From Spinellus fusiger (lineage: Eukaryota; Mucoromycota; Mucoromycetes; Mucorales; Phycomycetaceae), in contig JALLLS010000083.1 of assembly GCA_025094145.1 (NCBI GenBank), positions 83,129-147,128 on the forward strand: a DNA stretch of 64,000 bases. Direction: 5' to 3'. Under the pieces are notes generated by a model. The model was given only the letters and a program-made list of their open reading frames with translations, was not told the origin of the DNA and did not search any database. How positions within the stretch are numbered: position 1 is the stretch's first letter; every line of letters begins with the position of its first letter. A program made the translations under genes and the position numbers. This document shows positions 11,447 through 23,061 of the stretch, piece after piece.

Positions 11447-13839
11447 ATGGGTCTGTTGTCACTTGGAACCCCTCTTCCATGGAATGAGGCTAAAAAGCAC
11501 TCAGACCATGTAAAAGTGCATGGTATTGAGCAATTCCTACACATTTACCATAGCCAAAAGCATCTGGACAATCAGAGTCTGCTGTGGGGTGACGAGGTAA
11601 AGCATTCAATTCAATTGAACATACTAATTATAATGAAACAGATTGAATATCTTGTTGTTGAAGTTGATAAGGAAGAAAAGAAAGCATCATTGTCTTTACA
11701 AGGCCATGAAATACTTGCAAGGTTGCAAGTGCCAGAGCAAGATTATTTGAGTGGACAGACTACGTAAGTAGAGAGTCCATCCCTGTTGGTTAGATGTAGC
11801 TTATGGTTGTCTTTAGTACTGTGCCCTCTTCGCTTTGGAGACCAGAGTATGGGCGCTATATGATTGAGGGTACTCCTGGTGAGCCCTATGGTTCTACTCT
11901 CCAAGATTTGTTGACAGTAGAGCCAAGCATGAGGCTCAGAAGACGCACTGCTACAGATGCCATGAAGCCCAACCAAAGACCAGTAACTATTGTCAGTTAT
12001 CCTCGTCTTGGCTGTTCAGACGGAATGACACCCTACCACAAACCAGAGGGTGTTGTTTGCAAGAGTCTCTTTTCACCGGATGAGGCTATTAGTCCCCACG
12101 CACGTTTCCCGTAAGTTCATCTAGACTAAACCCAGAAAGAATTCCTTTATTTAATAACAGAATGTAATTTCTTATAGTACATTAACTTCCAACATTCACC
12201 GTCGTCGTGGTGCCAAGGTTGCCATCAACACACCCATTTTCCATGACACCAACACACCCAAGCCATTTATTGATCCAACAATTCCATGGGACAGAAATAT
12301 ATTTGAGAGTGATAAGGAAGCAAGAGAGGGTGCGGCCAAACCAGACCATATTTACATGGATACTATGATGTTTGGCATGGGTTGCTGCTGCTTGCAGATT
12401 ACATTTCAAGCATGCAATGTGGAAGAGGCAAGACAGTTGTATGATCAATTGGCCCCAATGACTCCTGTGATGGTATGGTACTAGTTATTGGTGATGGCTA
12501 TAGTACTAGTACTAGTAAGTGTATGGAACTGAGTGTTTTCTGTAGATGGCTTTGACAGCAGCTTCACCTACTTTCCGAGGCTATCTTGCGGATGTGGACT
12601 GTCGCTGGAATGTCATTGCTGCTGCTGTGGATGACAGAACCCGTGGAGAGAGAAGTTTAGAAGTAAGTCTGGATCTATAATAGTAGACAGCTAATGAACG
12701 TTAAAAACAATAGCCACTGAAGGATGACCGCTTTGTGATTAACAAATCTCGTTATGATTCTATCGACACATATTTGTCAAGAGATCCCACCAACAAGCCA
12801 AAGTACAATGATCTTGACTTGGTGTATGATCACAACATCTATGATAAACTCAGAGAGAATGACATTGATGATTTACTGGCCAAGCACGTCTCTCATTTGT
12901 TTATCCGTGAACCTCTTGTAATTTATGAAGAGCTCTTGGACCAGGATGATACTTCTTCTTCAGATCACTTTGAGGTGGGCGCAAAGAGCAAATCCCTCCC
13001 CCTTTTTTAATAGAGAGAAAGAAAGAGAGAAAGAGAAAGTAAGACATGTTATTAACTCCTTGGGCATTTAGAATCTTCAATCTACCAACTGGCAAACTGT
13101 TCGCTTCAAGCCACCTCCACCCAACTCCAACATTGGATGGCGTGTAGAATTCAGAAGCATGGAAGTTCAACTTACAGACTTTGAAAATGCAGCATTTTCC
13201 GTATTTGCTGTATTATTGACCCGTGTGATTCTCAGCTATAAGCTTAACCTTTATATTCCAATCTCAAAGGTAAAGAAAGAAAGAAGAAACTCCTATCTTC
13301 TAGGTAGTGTTTTTGCATAATATTGAAAGCTTGTCTATTATTTTAGATCGATAGCAATATGCAGACAGCCCAGAAACGTGGTGCTGTACTGGATGAGAAA
13401 TTCTACTTTAGAAAGAACATTTTCCCTAGTACTTCAGAAACTGAGAGTGAAGATGGGGATGCTTACGAGCTCATGACCATTAATGAGATTATGAATGGCA
13501 AAGTAAGTGTGAATAAAACAGCTATGGAACTCATGACATTTATAGGAGGGTGGTTTCTTTGGATTTATACCTTTGATCCGCAAGTATCTTGGTAGCGCTG
13601 AACTTGATGTCAAAACTCATGAAAAACTATTGAGCTACTTGTCACTGATCAGTCGTCGTGCAAGTGGTGAGCTTATGACAACAGCAACGTACATACGTCA
13701 ATTTGTTAGAAATCATCCTAGCTACAAGCATGATTCTGTTGTTTCTCAAGAAATCAACTTTGATCTCTTAGAAACTGTGGATAAAATTACAAAAGGAGAG
13801 CTCAAGGTGCCTGAACTGATGAGTGACTTTGCAGCATAA
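11447..13839 (+). CDS. GSH1: Glutamate-cysteine ligase catalytic subunit (gamma-glutamylcysteine synthetase)
   Basis: Joins glutamate and cysteine using ATP, the rate-limiting step of glutathione synthesis, in the cytosol. Nine exons: 11447-11596, 11642-11763, 11817-12110, 12178-12472, 12546-12662, 12714-12974, 13072-13269, 13347-13502, 13546-13839. Together 1887 nt, 628 residues, all introns GT-AG. The start gives [17 protein letters not shown], the usual N-terminus. Further family blocks are [15 protein letters not shown] joined across intron 1 to [47 protein letters not shown] and [18 protein letters not shown]. The length fits the eukaryotic GCL family (about 630-680). The first intron is 45 nt and lacks a stop, so a naive reading runs through it. 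No lesion seen. Confidence 0.97.
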
Positions 13840-14050
13840 TTTTGTTTTCATTTTTTATAAATACTACACACACGCACAACCTACCCACACTCCTTCACCT
13901 TTTACACATTCGCTCATCTACACTTATTCTCAATCCCATTGATCCATTGATCCATTTCTAATCATTGACTCATTGACCTATTTGCACTTTTCTTTAATAT
14001 TCTATCAATAAATAGTTGGTGATTATAGCCCTCTCATTTGATAATATGTG
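13840..14050. other. 3' flank of GSH1
   Basis: AT-rich with a CA-rich stretch and repeated CATTGATCCATTGATCC. Contains AATAAA-like signals (CAATAAATAG near 14010). No gene. Confidence 0.4.
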
Positions 14051-14056
14051 TTTTAC

Positions 14057-14670
14057 TACACACCAGGAGATTTTTCTGGCTTTGAAGCAGTGATATAGCC
14101 TCCCCTTTACGTCCATCCCGAACTCTGCCCTTTTATGGAACTGTGTTTAAAATCAAAGGTTTGCAGATATCCAAATTATTATTTCCTTTTGTGGATACCT
14201 CAATATCAAATTGTATTATCAATAGAATATAATGTTGATGAATAGAGTTGTTTATTATAATAATATAGCTAATACTCTATTATGACTATAGCTACTGCCA
14301 AAGTACACTCCCTCATAGAAACAGAATCTATACCCTGAAATCCTTGTGCTTTATCCTTAGGAGATAGATAACTATGATCAGGAGTATACTCTAGACAGCA
14401 CTGACCTTGTAGATGACCACCTAAGACTGACTTGAGAACAGTCTTTATTTATTAACAACACAATGAGTGTCTTGTGGATTACAATGAGCTCAGGCCCAGA
14501 TGAAGACACTGCTTACCTTTTTATCACCAGAATAGTCCTTGGTAGTGTCTATCACCTCCTTCTATTGTTTCTCTTTGTTAATAATAGTACATCACCCTGC
14601 TTAGTTATGTTTATCTCAACAAGTGCCTAAGTATCAGGTTGTATAGACAGTGTAAGAAATAACAAGATAA
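14057..14670 (+). repeat. Dispersed repeat family A, copy 1
   Basis: About 600 bp, highly similar and in the same orientation to 24562-25065, and to 48540-49300 (plus its mirror in the left palindrome arm). Shared blocks include CAGATATCCAAATTATTATT, TTTGTGGATACCTCAATATC, ATAGCTACTGCC and GAGCTCAGGCCCAGATGA. The family has no clear open frame here; in the 43-kb copy a short frame (SLLKNQRNLWVCI) hints at a decayed retrotransposon ORF1. Boundaries are approximate. Confidence 0.85.
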
Positions 14671-14716
14671 TAAAAAGACCAAAGAATAAAAAATATTCTT
14701 ATTCTGGTGAGGTATA

Positions 14717-15192
14717 CAGTCCTATGCAATAAATGAGTGGACAGCAAATCAATTTTCTATTTTCTATTTTACAACTTATTCAAAAGATGACCCCAAACAA
14801 TAGAAATCAGATAACTCTTAGCCAAGGACATAAAGATAGTCCCACCAAAAGAAGAGAGCATGCTATATTTATTAGAGGTCAAATCATAGGACAATAGAAA
14901 AGATGTGCTACTTATCAAGAGATTGCTGACAATCTCGACATCCCAAAGAGCATAGTGGGTAAGAATGTCTTTTGTATAAAAACAGACTCTGTTACAAATC
15001 ACTGAGCAATATCTTTATAATAAGAATGTAGACAATCATATAAAGAACAACCATTCCAAATCTTCTGTTATTCAATAAGCCTTTTATTATGAACATCTTT
15101 GACTGATAGATATACCTTTATTTTTCAAAATAAAATAAAAATAAAAATAAAAATAATAAGAATTTCTGTCCACTCACTTATTGTTGGGACTG
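14717..15192 (+). mobile_element. Tc1-like deletion derivative (MITE-sized) with TIRs and a helix-turn-helix relic
   Basis: A 476-bp segment flanked by TA (14715-14716 and 15193-15194). Imperfect terminal inverted repeats: left CAGTCCTATG then CAATAAATGAGTGGACAG; right, read inward, CAGTCCCAA then CAATAAGTGAGTGGACAG. Inside, the plus strand at about 14850-14990 still reads RGQIIGQ, then ATYQEIADNLDIPKS, with frame breaks. This is the N-terminal helix-turn-helix of a Tc1 transposase; the catalytic domain is missing. It is therefore an internally deleted Tc1 copy of a third TIR family, distinct from the elements at 3.8 and 23.1 kb. Confidence 0.8.
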
Positions 15193-15372
15193 TATATGTG
15201 CATAGAAAACTTGTGGGATTCACAGTTTCCATTGATAGATATACAGGCTTTATGCTTTAACACAACTTAGTTTTCAAATCAAGGATTGAATCAATGGCCT
15301 ATGAAGACCAATTATAAAACAGAGATAGTATAAAAAGAAAAAAGGTCAACTCGTCTTTATTTTCTTTTCTTT

Positions 15373-15720
15373 ATGGAACGTGCTCTAGATATTGTAGCAC
15401 TGAAGAACTTAATCACTAGTATTGAATAGAAGCCGAGTTGTCTTTATCAGGACATACATCTTCAACAGTCAATTGTGAAAGGTTTGCAAGATACATCGAG
15501 GAAAGAGCCAGAGTCACCCCAGTATTGCATAACTATTATTCAAATGAAGATACTCCTGCTGTGAAAAACTGGTATACCAATGGTTTACTCCCATTTCGTA
15601 AAATGAAGCCTTTGATTTTTATTAATCAACAGCAATTAGACAAACAACTAGCTAGTAGTAACTAATCCACCAAAACATAAATAAAAAAAGAATCCGGTGT
15701 AGTTATCGCCACACTAAACT
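15373..15720 (+). pseudogene. Transposon protein relic, possibly TnpB/Fanzor-like (central part)
   Basis: Two frames join into one decayed protein. ATG at 15373 reads MERALDIVALKNLITSI, then with a frame change EAELSLSGHTSS, CERFARYIEERARVTPVL, NYYSNEDTP and PFRKMKPLIFINQQQLDK. After the stop at 15663-15665 further family-like residues appear in other frames. From memory this arrangement (EYIxARAxVxPxLxxYYS ... RKLxxSxxINxQxxDxxL) is a multi-copy transposon protein of Mucorales genomes whose C-terminus has a zinc ribbon and a WNRD-AALN-like end, which I tentatively relate to TnpB/Fanzor. That C-terminal part is seen separately at 26270-26790. Family recognition is moderate; the Fanzor link is inference. 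Confidence 0.4.
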
Positions 15721-15993
15721 AAGATACGCATGTCTTTTTTGGAACCATACTACATTTCTACACTATTTTATTTCCTCAAAAACACATCACCTAATCATAA
15801 AAATATTATTTTATTGTCCGTGTATTTACTTTTATATTCCAAAACTCTTTAGGTGTAGTAGTTTCATAAGTATTAATATGAAAAAAAGGGAGAATTCTCT
15901 AATAAAATATAAAATATCTCGTCCAGTTGTCTCTTAGTTTTCACAGAATAAAATGTGCTGATAAAGCTTCTTTCTTTTCTTTTTCTTTTCTTT

Positions 15994-18707
15994 TTATATC
16001 TTCTTGGCTCCAATGCCTGACTTTTTCTTATCTCGAAGTTCTGCCATTCTTTGTCTTCTTTCTTCTCTCCTTCGTTCTAGCTCATTCTTACGGTCCAAGG
16101 ATTGTGGAGAAGCAATAGTGTCTTTCTGAACTGAAGACTGTGGAGAAGCCATGGTGTTCTTCTGAACTGAAGATGGTAATGATGAGAAGAAATCCTCTGT
16201 CTCTGCTTCTATTGCTAGGCTAGATTTCTTTGAACCCAATTGCATTGAATTTCCAGCACGGTGGAAAGATGCTGCTGCTGGTTCTAATTCACTGTTGGTT
16301 CTACTCATGGATGGTATAGGGAAGAGGGGCTCTGTGTCTGCTGTCTCCATTGGCTCCCAACCACCATCAAACTCTTCAGCTATTTCAGGATCTCCCCATC
16401 CTCCCAGATCCTCTTTCACTTCTTCCACTTCTTCAATGTTAAATTGTAGTTTAGGGGTTGGCATAGAGGCAGGTGATTGTAGTGGTGCTCTTTGTATAGC
16501 AGAGTTAGAAATACTGGGGGAAGCAGCAGGCGCCTCTATTTCACCACTGGGAGAGCTAAATCGAGCACCAATAGAAGACACAGCCCATCCAGCAAGACCT
16601 TTGGTGGCTCCTCCCAATACACCTGTCATTGTCATTGTCATTGCTGTGGCTGCTGCTGTTGTTGTTGTTGTTGTTGGATTAGCTTCACCTGGAATACTAG
16701 GGGAGACAACAATGGCTGTATCAGGCATAGCATTAGCAAAGTCATGTAATCGAGTAATAAAGCCCTGTATTGTCTTGAATGCCTGGACTCGTACTGGTTT
16801 CTCCTTATCCACTAGTAGCAAGGACACACAGGGAACAATACGAGCTGAACAGTCTTGGGCATCATAATATTCAGCAGTGGCTGTGAGTGCCATCAAGGCA
16901 GCTACTCGTGCATGGTGGAATCCATCACGAAGACTGCGAGTAAATGCAGGAGCAAGTACTTTTTTCCTTGTTGACGGCTCAAGGTATTTGGCAATCTTAC
17001 CCAGACAAATAGTGGTGTTTGTACGAATACCAGGTTCTGTATCCATCTGTAACTTGGCCATGTACTTGAGTAGCTCATAGTTAATGATCTTATCTGTAAG
17101 CTTAGGCACCAGTAACAAGACAGCCTTGACGGTCTGCTCACGAATAAAAGGTACAGTATCTGTAAATCCAGTGGCAACGTGTGGAAAGATCAAAGTGGAC
17201 ACTGTCTTGTTAGTGAGATGGTCCACAAATGCTGGCATATTATCCAGTAAACTGACACGAATAGCACGATCAGGAGAAGTGAACATTCTTGTGATGGGGC
17301 CTACAATAATATCCTGATACTCCTTGCCCTGGAGAAGATCACCAATCTTCAGAATAGCACTTAGGGCCTTGGCACCACCTACATTCAATATTATTATTTC
17401 CCTTCTGGTTATATATAAATATAGATGCTTCCTTATTAGTTTCATCCGACGCACCAGAACCAAACTCAAATGCTTTCAATAGCTCAGGCAATATTTTGTA
17501 CTTTGAAAAGTTACTTGGGAAAGTATCAATCTGAGAATCCAATTGACTATAGAAAGTGAGTGAGTAAATAACAAAACATTTTTACACTTGTTACCGGAAG
17601 AATCCTTCTTTTTCACTCTGGTCCTTGATACTGATGTTCTCTAAAAACAGATTCGTCTTTACAAAATCATGGGACAAGAATCCACCGTGGTGTAATCCTG
17701 CTTCCAAGAATAGGGTGGCATCTGATCTTGTAGCTACAGGTTTCAATAAGGCCCTGTAGGCATCTACCATAGTAGCAGGAATATTGCCATCCCTTGTCAG
17801 TTGTTCAAGGGTGGTGAAAGAAGAGTTGTACACTTCATAGATTAAACAGCCTAAATGATAAGAGTCCACAGTAGAAGTAGGAAGGCTAAAGAGGGATCAG
17901 TTCCACCGTGCATTATTTTACTCCACCTACTCCTTGATAGAGGTCCATCCCGACTTTCTGATTTCTGGTGTGGCATATCTCTTTGCATCTGGTAATAATC
18001 CTCCGAATGTCTAAAGGTCAACACTGAGGGATTTTTCTGTTTCTCTTTACCAGACTCATGGGACTCTCATCTTTCATAGAGCATAACAGTTCAAATCCAC
18101 CCAATTTCCATTCTCCTGCTTTGTTAATGAACAGAGAAGAGGTTCTGACACTGCCATGGACCATAGAGCAGTCTGAATTGATGAATTTGATAGCATTCTA
18201 GACATTATCAGTAACATTATTGTGTCAACGACTTACTGCCACTTTATAAAGACCCCACAGAATAAGATGGGTGTCAGGCTTTTGGTCAATTTGGCTGGAG
18301 AGAGGCTCTACTGGATCTGTAACAAACATAATGACTTGTTCATTCTATGATGTGTTCTTAGTTCCTCTTCTTCTGTAAGCAAAACCTACTTCAATGCCGT
18401 CCAAGTACCGTAGCATGTCAGGATGACGCATGGTACGCATCCGCTTGAAGCCATTCTTAGCAAGTGGTATTCTGTCTTTATTTTTTGTGCAGTCAAATAC
18501 AAAGATGGAGACTTGAGATCCGTCCTCCTATGGATGAGAAACATTGCTTATAACTGCGATGAGTACCTTTTTGGTGCCTTGATGTAAAGCCCACACTGAA
18601 AGACCTTCAAATGACTCGACTTTGTCTCCAAGTGTATAGGGAAAAGCCGAGGAGTCTTTGCCTAGAAAAGACAGGCCACTTTTTACAAACCCTGAAAGAA
18701 ATGCCAT
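15994..18707 (-). CDS. CEX1: SCY1-like pseudokinase (Cex1/SCYL1 family)
   Basis: Cex1/SCYL1 proteins work in nuclear tRNA export and COPI-linked Golgi trafficking. Eight exons read from the right: 18567-18707, 18390-18527, 18237-18344, 18051-18197, 17931-18010, 17595-17885, 17455-17546, 15994-17378. Total 2382 nt, 793 residues, all GT-AG. The N-terminal kinase-like fold (about 1-300) is catalytically degenerate: the HRD loop is HGS (VHGSVRTSSLFIN) and DFG is GGF (KLGGFELL). A HEAT-repeat region follows (FPHVATGFTDTVPFIREQTV, GKIAKYLEPSTRKKVL), then a low-complexity acidic/Ser-rich tail (GGWGDPEIAEEFDGGWEPM). The C-terminus is a basic coiled coil (ELERRREERRQRMAELRDKK) ending GAKKI, in the place where SCYL1 has its COPI-binding motif. 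The start ATG lies 112 bp from the divergent ULA1 start. Confidence 0.95.
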
Positions 18708-18819
18708 GACCAAAGACGCTTTGGGTGTGTTACTTGGCGGCAAGTGGATTGAGGCATTGAGATTGCGTGACGGTTAGACAAAGAGTGATGACTATGCGCT
18801 TCACTATTTTACATCTTCC
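18708..18819. promoter_or_regulatory. 112-bp bidirectional promoter between CEX1 and ULA1
   Basis: The two start codons (CEX1 ATG at 18705-18707 on minus, ULA1 ATG at 18820 on plus) point away from each other with only 112 bp between. Both transcripts must be driven from this segment or from sequence inside the other gene. No obvious TATA box was seen. Confidence 0.6.
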
Positions 18820-21041
18820 ATGGTTTTCACATCCCCCATTGTTGACTTGAAGACACAGCGATATGACCGACAGCTACGGTAATGATAGAGATACAACTGA
18901 TAAGCTGATAATTGTATAGTCTGTGGGCAACAACAGGTCAGACTGCACTTGAACAGGCCAGTCTCTGCCTGTTGCACGCGACATCCACTGGGTGTGAAGT
19001 ATTGAAGAACTTAGTTTTGTCAGGTAATGTCTATAAAGACAAAAAGACTTGAAAGGATAGACACTGACACTGACACTGTTACCGATACTGTTAATAGGCA
19101 TTGGTCATGTCACTGTGGTCGATGGCCAAGCAGTAAGAGAACAGGACATGCAGACCAATTTCTTCCTTGAGCCCGCTAGTATTGGAAAACCAAAGGCCAA
19201 AGCAGTGATTGAACTTTTACAAGAATTAAATGAAGATGTTACAATGACATCTGTTATTAAGGTAGTGCTGGTATCTTGGCCATGGCTCATGCATTCTTAA
19301 TAGACACCAACGGAACTTATTCACCATGAACCAACCTTTTTTGAGTCTTTCAATATCATCATTGCCGCTAATATAGGAGAAAAAGATGGAGAGACCTTGG
19401 CACTTTTATGTGAAAGACTACAAAAGACACTGATTCTTGTCAAATCTAAAGGACTTGTTGGCGTATTTCGAGTACAGTCTCCAGAACATGCAGGTAGTGT
19501 CCTCACTCTATCTATCAATATAAAGAGGGGGGAGGGGAGGGTGGTAGCTTACTCTAGATGAACTAATGTCTATGCTAGTAGTGATTGAAACACATCCCGA
19601 AAATCCAGTGGATCTTCGTCTTGGTAGTCCCTTCTCGCAGTTAACAGCCTTTGCCAATAGTTTTGATTTGAGTCGACTGGATCAGAGTGATCATGGACAT
19701 GTCCCGTTTGTCATTCTTATTCTCCAAGCAGTAGCATCATGGAAGAAGGAGGTTAGTGTCACATACCATCCCAGTCTAGTACTAAACAAAAGAAATCTAT
19801 GGTAATAGCACAATAATGAGGAGCCTAAGAGTTATAGTCAGCGCAATGAAATCAAAGACCTCATACGTAAGAGTATGCGTACTGTGGATGAAGAGAATTT
19901 TGAAGAAGCCATTAGTAATATATGGAGACTTGCTTCTTCCTCCAGTAATGTAAGTGCATGAACTACACTAATCATAATGACAATGCTCATGGTATTGGTA
20001 TCTGGCTCTAGATTCCTTCTGATATTCTCAATATATTTGAGGATCCTGCATGTATTAATATCACTCGAGGATCTCAGCCCTTTTGGATCATTGCAAAAGC
20101 TATAAGAAACTTTGTTGAAAAAGAGGGAGAAGGACAACTACCCTTGCCGGGTAAGCTGCCTGATATGAAATCCGATACTGCTAACTATGTGGCTCTTCAA
20201 AAGGTGTAAGTTAAACAGTAGTGAAGAGATCATTCTATTATTAACCTACTGCTTAAGATATCAACAAAAGGCACAGAAGGATTTAGCAGTAGTGAAGCAT
20301 CATGTCCAAGCAATACTGAGCCAAATAGAAAGTCCATTGGATAGTATACCCACAGAGATGATAGAAAGCTTTTGTAAGAATGCCTCTCATGCCAAAGTCA
20401 TCCGATACAGGTCCATAGAAGAAGAAAGAATAACAGCCCCACTGTCAGATAAGATTGGTAAGGGAGGGAGTGTCATATCATTAAAAAAGGCTAATATAAG
20501 TATATACACAAGTATCATGGTTGGAGAATGAGGACAATATGAGCTATTATTTAGTATACCGTGCAGCAGATGTCTTTCATACAAAATATGGCAGATGGCC
20601 TGGTAAGTGTGGATCCGTTATCTACTTCTTGTATTAAATTAAATCTTGATGGCATTTACCTTTATTATTATTATTATTGTAGGCTGCCAAAGTGGAGATA
20701 GTAAAGAAGATGTCACTCTGTTAAAGGATGCGGTTGAGAGTGTAATGGGCACTATGCAACTTCCAGAGAATAAGTTTAATGATCTTTTGCAGTCAAGTGC
20801 GGTAGAAAAAGCAATGATAAACTAGTAAGTAAAGATTATAACAGTAATAATAGAGACCTTGTATTAACGCAACGACACTAGTGTTCGATTTGCTGATCGT
20901 GAGACTGCAAATCTAGCTGCTCTCATAGGAGGTCTTGTTTCTCAAGAGGCCATTAAACTCATCACCCATCAATATATCCCAATCAACAACACATGTGTAT
21001 TTAACGGCATTACATCTACAAGCTCAGTATTTGAGCTATAA
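18820..21041 (+). CDS. ULA1: NEDD8-activating enzyme E1 regulatory subunit (ULA1/APPBP1)
   Basis: Partner of UBA3 in the heterodimeric E1 that activates NEDD8/Rub1 for cullin neddylation. Eleven exons: 18820-18878, 18920-19023, 19098-19261, 19304-19493, 19558-19751, 19809-19949, 20012-20205, 20258-20457, 20513-20602, 20683-20824, 20882-21041. Total 1638 nt, 545 residues (human about 534). The start reads [20 protein letters not shown], then [41 protein letters not shown] and [20 protein letters not shown], the adenylation-domain half typical of APPBP1. The C-terminal part gives [17 protein letters not shown] and [20 protein letters not shown]. The catalytic Cys belongs to UBA3, so its absence is expected. 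An intron starts inside TSVIK (19262). Confidence 0.95.
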
Positions 21042-21346
21042 GTTCTGGTGTCTGTACAAAATAGTGTTTGTAATAAGCTAGTATAAACATTTGCCACACA
21101 AAAAAAAAGAAAAGAAAAATGGTAGCTTCTTGGTGATTGCTGTAAGGTGTTCACTTGTAATTCTCTTTAGATCTATCATCTATCATACATATATTTGATA
21201 TGAGTATGTATGATAACAATACATTTCACTATAGGAAAAGCGAGAATAACATAAAGTCAATGCTTTCTTTTTCTTCTTCTTTCCTTTTAATATAAGTACA
21301 GATATGGGAATAGTTTAACAATCTCTTAATGGAACATATCTCCAGC

Positions 21347-22936
21347 TTATTTCTTCGCTGCCTTTGCCATCTTTTCAGCAACACATGCAGTGAGAGCAGC
21401 ACCCACACCACTACCATCCTTGGTCAGACTTAAAGTAACTGCCTTTTGGATGTCGGGGTGTTCGGGCAATAGTTCACTGAGAGCAACGTACATTCTTGAT
21501 CTGAAAGAAGGATAAAACTCAAACAGAGATCCATCGATACCAATCTCGACACCTTCCTCAGGAATACCACAGTGCTTTACGATGGCTGCAACAGCGGTGG
21601 CAGCTAATCTTGCAGCACGAGTTCCCACCAGTTCACACACTCTCTTGATGATTTTGCATTCAACAATGGATAGATTGGTCAAGCTAAGATTGCTGTCCAA
21701 CACTTCCTTTGTATGAATAAGATCGTCGGTGTCATCAGCCTCAATGTTGGACATAAAGGAAGTCTCGAATGACCAGTTGGTTGATAATTCTTTGGACCAG
21801 GCATTAGGGTTGAATTCACCCTTGAATCGGAAAAGCAGCTCACGATCAATCATGTCCGTCAACACAATACGGACGATCTCTCCCAAGTACATTCCTGAAA
21901 TTGTTTTTTCGAATATCTGGCTGTGGGGATTGATGGATTCTCTATCGAGTCTATTGTCATAACGGGTCAGAGGGAGGATCATACGCTCATTATCAAAAGC
22001 ACCAAACTCCATGTTGATTGTCATTTCATTGGATTCTGTGGGTCCTCCCTTCCACTTGCCAATCTTGGACACTTGTTCAATATAAGCACCGTTAGACCCT
22101 GTTCCCAAAATTAAGCCAGCCAATGTGCGGGGTTTGTTGTAGGCATTTGAAAGAAGAGTGCCTACAGTATCATTGACAAGAGCAGATATTTTGACAGGAA
22201 TATGTTTTCTTAACAAGGCATCTTGAAGAAGTATGACAGGATCCTTTCCAATAGCTCCTGTGCATGCATATCCTTTGGTCCATGTAGATAAAAGACCACG
22301 ATTAATCTAACTCTATGTGAGTAAATATATCACCATGGAGTTTATCCAGCATTTACCGATGTCTGAAAAACAGGGAATGAGAAAGTATAACCCAACGAAA
22401 TCTGGGTCTCTTTTTCATCCAATCCTTGCTCAGTAAGGAAGGTATCGATGAACTCGGCAATAAAGTCTGTGGATCCATAGTAAGATTTATTTTCCAATCT
22501 TCCCTCAACTTACCACACAAATCACGTATAGGGCCAGTCTGGAGAGCAGTGGTTATCTTGGCCTTGCTGGATAGAATCTTGTATTTACCCTCTCCTTCAA
22601 GTGTCACCAATACAACACGAAGATTGGTTCCACCCAGATCCAAGGCGAGAAACTGGCCAGTTTCATGACCTAGAGCACGTGTTGGGGAAGTCCTTTAAAA
22701 ACAGTCTCTCTTTTACCTGACAAATGACCTTCTACAAAGGAAGGAATCATAGCCAAGGTATGACCTTCTTGGTCAAGACCCTTTTGCATTTCACCCATAA
22801 AGTGGTCCTGGATTTTCAGGAGTTGCTCGGTGGAAAGTGTGAATTCTTTAGCGACCTCCTGCAAAAAAGCTTCTTGGGCATCGGAACCACCAATCTCCAC
22901 AACAGGAACGGCTTCTTTAAACGAGTGAGCGTGCAT
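21347..22936 (-). CDS. Hexokinase
   Basis: Phosphorylates glucose and related hexoses with ATP, the first step of glycolysis. Four exons read from the right: 22717-22936, 22514-22669, 22357-22466, 21347-22306. Total 1446 nt, 481 residues, the usual fungal hexokinase length. Motifs: LALDLGGTNLRVVLV (phosphate 1 loop, about residues 78-92), the hexose signature LGYTFSFPVFQTS joined across intron 3 to INRGLLSTWTKGYACTG, catalytic Asp at about 208 in ALVNDTVGTLL, and ILGTGSNGAYIE (phosphate 2). The C-terminus has GIDGSLFEFYPSFR and LTKDGSGVGAALTACVAEKM. All intron borders are GT-AG. Whether it is hexokinase or glucokinase by kinetics cannot be read from sequence. Confidence 0.96.
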
Positions 22937-23061
22937 TTTTTATTTGTTTATGAACAAAGTAAGTTTTAGTAAAAGAAAAATCAAGAATTGCAAGTGATCT
23001 CTTTTATACTGCTGTGTTGCAGTTTGACCAATTACATCAATAATTCTCCACCCGTGACGTA

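Noticed and set aside
16295..16867. 190-codon plus-strand ORF
   Set aside because: Antisense shadow of the low-complexity CEX1 C-terminus; codon pattern follows the minus strand.
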